DNA of 64,000 nt. It comes from Ottowia sp. oral taxon 894. GTDB lineage: Bacteria; Pseudomonadota; Gammaproteobacteria; Burkholderiales; Burkholderiaceae_C. The stretch covers positions 2,777,001-2,841,000 of the forward strand of contig NZ_CP012073.1 of the NCBI RefSeq assembly GCF_001262075.1, read 5' to 3'. This document shows, one piece after another, positions 62,742 to 64,000 of this stretch. Each line of letters opens with the position of its first letter. The stretch's first letter is position 1. The notes under the pieces were generated by a model, which saw only the letters and a list, made by a program, of their open reading frames with translations, was not told where the DNA came from and made no database searches. The position numbers and the translations under genes are program-made.

Positions 62742-64000
62742 ATGCACATCCACATCCTTGGCATCTGCGGCACTTTCATGGGCGGGCTGGCGGCGCTGGC
62801 GCGCGAGGCCGGGCACACCGTCACCGGCTGCGACGCGGGCGTTTACCCGCCCATGAGCGAGCAGCTGCGCGCGCTGGGCATTGATTTGATGGAAGGCTAC
62901 GGCGCCGATCAGCTGGCGCTCAAGCCCGACATGTTCGTGATTGGCAACGTGGTCAGCCGCGCGCGGCTGGCGAATGGCGCGCCCAAATTCCCACTGATGG
63001 AAGCCATTCTCGACGCGGGCCTGCCCTACGCCAGCGGGCCGCAGTGGCTGGCCGAACACGTGCTGCAAGGCCGCCATGTGCTGGCCGTGGCTGGCACGCA
63101 CGGCAAAACCAGCACCACATCCATGCTGGCCTGGGCGCTGGAATGCGCGGGCCTGCAGCCGGGCTTTCTGGTGGGCGGCGTGCCGCTGAACTTTGGCATC
63201 TCCGCCCGGCTGGGCGGCCTGGCGGCCGGGCGCGAAAGGCCCTTTTTCGTCATCGAAGCCGATGAATACGACACCGCATTTTTCGACAAGCGCAGCAAAT
63301 TCGTGCACTACCGCCCGCGCACGGCGGTGCTGAACAACCTGGAGTTCGACCACGCCGACATCTTCGGCAGCCTGGCCGACATCGAGCGCCAGTTTCACCA
63401 CCTGCTGCGCACCGTGCCCGCCACGGGCCGCGTCATCGTCAATGGGCAAGACGCCAGCCTGGCCCGCGTGCTGGCGCAAGGCGTGTACAGCGAAGTCAGC
63501 CGCTTCGGCATGGCAGGCGACAAAGCGCCCCCTGACTTCGCCGCCAGCGGCGAGCCGGGCGACTTTGAAGTGCTGCACCAGGGTCGCCCCGCCGGCCGCG
63601 TGCGCTGGGCGCTGTCTGGCGCGCACAACCAGCTCAACGCGCTGGCCGCCATCGCCGCCGCCTGGCACGCAGGCGTGCCGCCGCAGCAAGCCTGCGAGGC
63701 GCTGGCGCGCTTTGAAAACGTGCGCCGCCGCATGGAAGTGCGCGCGCGCATTCCCGTCAGCGGCGGCAGCGAAATCACCCTCTACGACGACTTCGCCCAC
63801 CACCCCACCGCCATCCGCGCCACCGTAGACGGCCTGCGCCGCCAGCTTGATGCACAAGGGCGCCAGAGCGAACGCATCCTGGCCCTCTTCGAGCCGCGCA
63901 GCAACACCATGAAACTGGGCGCCATGAAAGAGCGCCTGCCCTGGGCGCTGGAAAACGCCGCCCTGGCCTTTTGCCACGCCGGCGGCCTGGAATGGGACGC
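62742..64000 (+). CDS. mpl: UDP-N-acetylmuramate:tripeptide ligase Mpl, 3' end cut
   Basis: About 419 residues visible, running off the window. Recycles murein tripeptide by joining it to UDP-MurNAc. Mur-ligase domains: N-terminal MHIHILGICGTFMGGLAALA, ATP-binding VAVAGTHGKTSTTSMLAWAL, central SFVIEADEYDTAFFD-type block (FFVIEADEYDTAFFDKRSKF), then NNLEFDHADIFGSL and the C-terminal ALYDDFAHHPTAIRATVDGL-type region (LYDDFAHHPTAI). The start is fixed by the family N-terminus although it lacks a normal ribosome-binding site (see the tandem repeat). Confidence 0.93.
   Translation, partial: MHIHILGICGTFMGGLAALAREAGHTVTGCDAGVYPPMSEQLRALGIDLMEGYGADQLALKPDMFVIGNVVSRARLANGAPKFPLMEAILDAGLPYASGPQWLAEHVLQGRHVLAVAGTHGKTSTTSMLAWALECAGLQPGFLVGGVPLNFGISARLGGLAAGRERPFFVIEADEYDTAFFDKRSKFVHYRPRTAVLNNLEFDHADIFGSLADIERQFHHLLRTVPATGRVIVNGQDASLARVLAQGVYSEVSRFGMAGDKAPPDFAASGEPGDFEVLHQGRPAGRVRWALSGAHNQLNALAAIAAAWHAGVPPQQACEALARFENVRRRMEVRARIPVSGGSEITLYDDFAHHPTAIRATVDGLRRQLDAQGRQSERILALFEPRSNTMKLGAMKERLPWALENAALAFCHAGGLEWD

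Overview
The window reads as a chromosome segment of a high-GC betaproteobacterium, most likely Burkholderiales and close to Comamonadaceae. The main evidence is the housekeeping order pcnB-folK with an HAD hydrolase and hda next to purM and mpl, the neighbours scpB-rluB, and a one-piece tmRNA with tag ANDERFALAA. The genus cannot be settled from this sequence alone.

Layout. 1-4475: a type I secretion operon (ABC exporter, HlyD adaptor, TolC channel); the exporter gene is cut by the window edge. 4477-5129: a short terminal-inverted-repeat element, then remnants of a SCO gene and a comF gene. 5130-26261: a mobile/accessory island ending at the 3' end of the tmRNA gene ssrA. It carries a reverse-strand five-gene unit (HVO_A0114-type regulator, hsdR, hsdM, hsdS and a 1277-residue SIR2-domain protein), a parDE pair, an AlpA-type regulator, a DUF3987 replication-type protein flanked by opposed 9-bp repeat arrays, several proteins of unknown function, a DUF2924 protein, a serine recombinase with a small partner protein, and a dinJ-yafQ pair. 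26262-38482: ordinary chromosome: ssrA, a putative lipoprotein, mlaE-mlaD with no ATPase gene beside them, an AraC regulator, a superoxide dismutase, a Crp/Fnr regulator, polA, rluB, and scpB fused to a second domain. 38604-40432: a decayed IS5-family transposase split by a foreign block with truncated ratA and rnfH genes around one intact membrane-protein gene. 40431-42584: a TonB-dependent receptor.

42585-52247 is an Rhs graveyard: at least four reverse-strand Rhs core or tip fragments with frameshifts and stops, alternating with AT-rich orphan genes (small membrane proteins, a DUF6968-like frame, unknowns) that look like displaced toxin/immunity modules. The modules are separated by duplicated border segments and copies of a dispersed ~85-bp repeat. 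52363-64000 returns to core genome: a YiiX-like hydrolase, a DUF4878 lipoprotein, ppsA, a P1-family peptidase, folK, pcnB, an HAD phosphatase, hda, purM and mpl (cut by the window end).

Four things are most worth a second look: the SIR2 protein translationally linked to a type I restriction locus; the ScpB-DUF6891 fusion; the two non-coding repeat families that recur across the window (an ~85-bp repeat with eight full copies and a 140-162-bp MITE-like element whose end overlaps two host stop codons); and the Rhs module array. All family assignments were made by reading motifs, with no database search.
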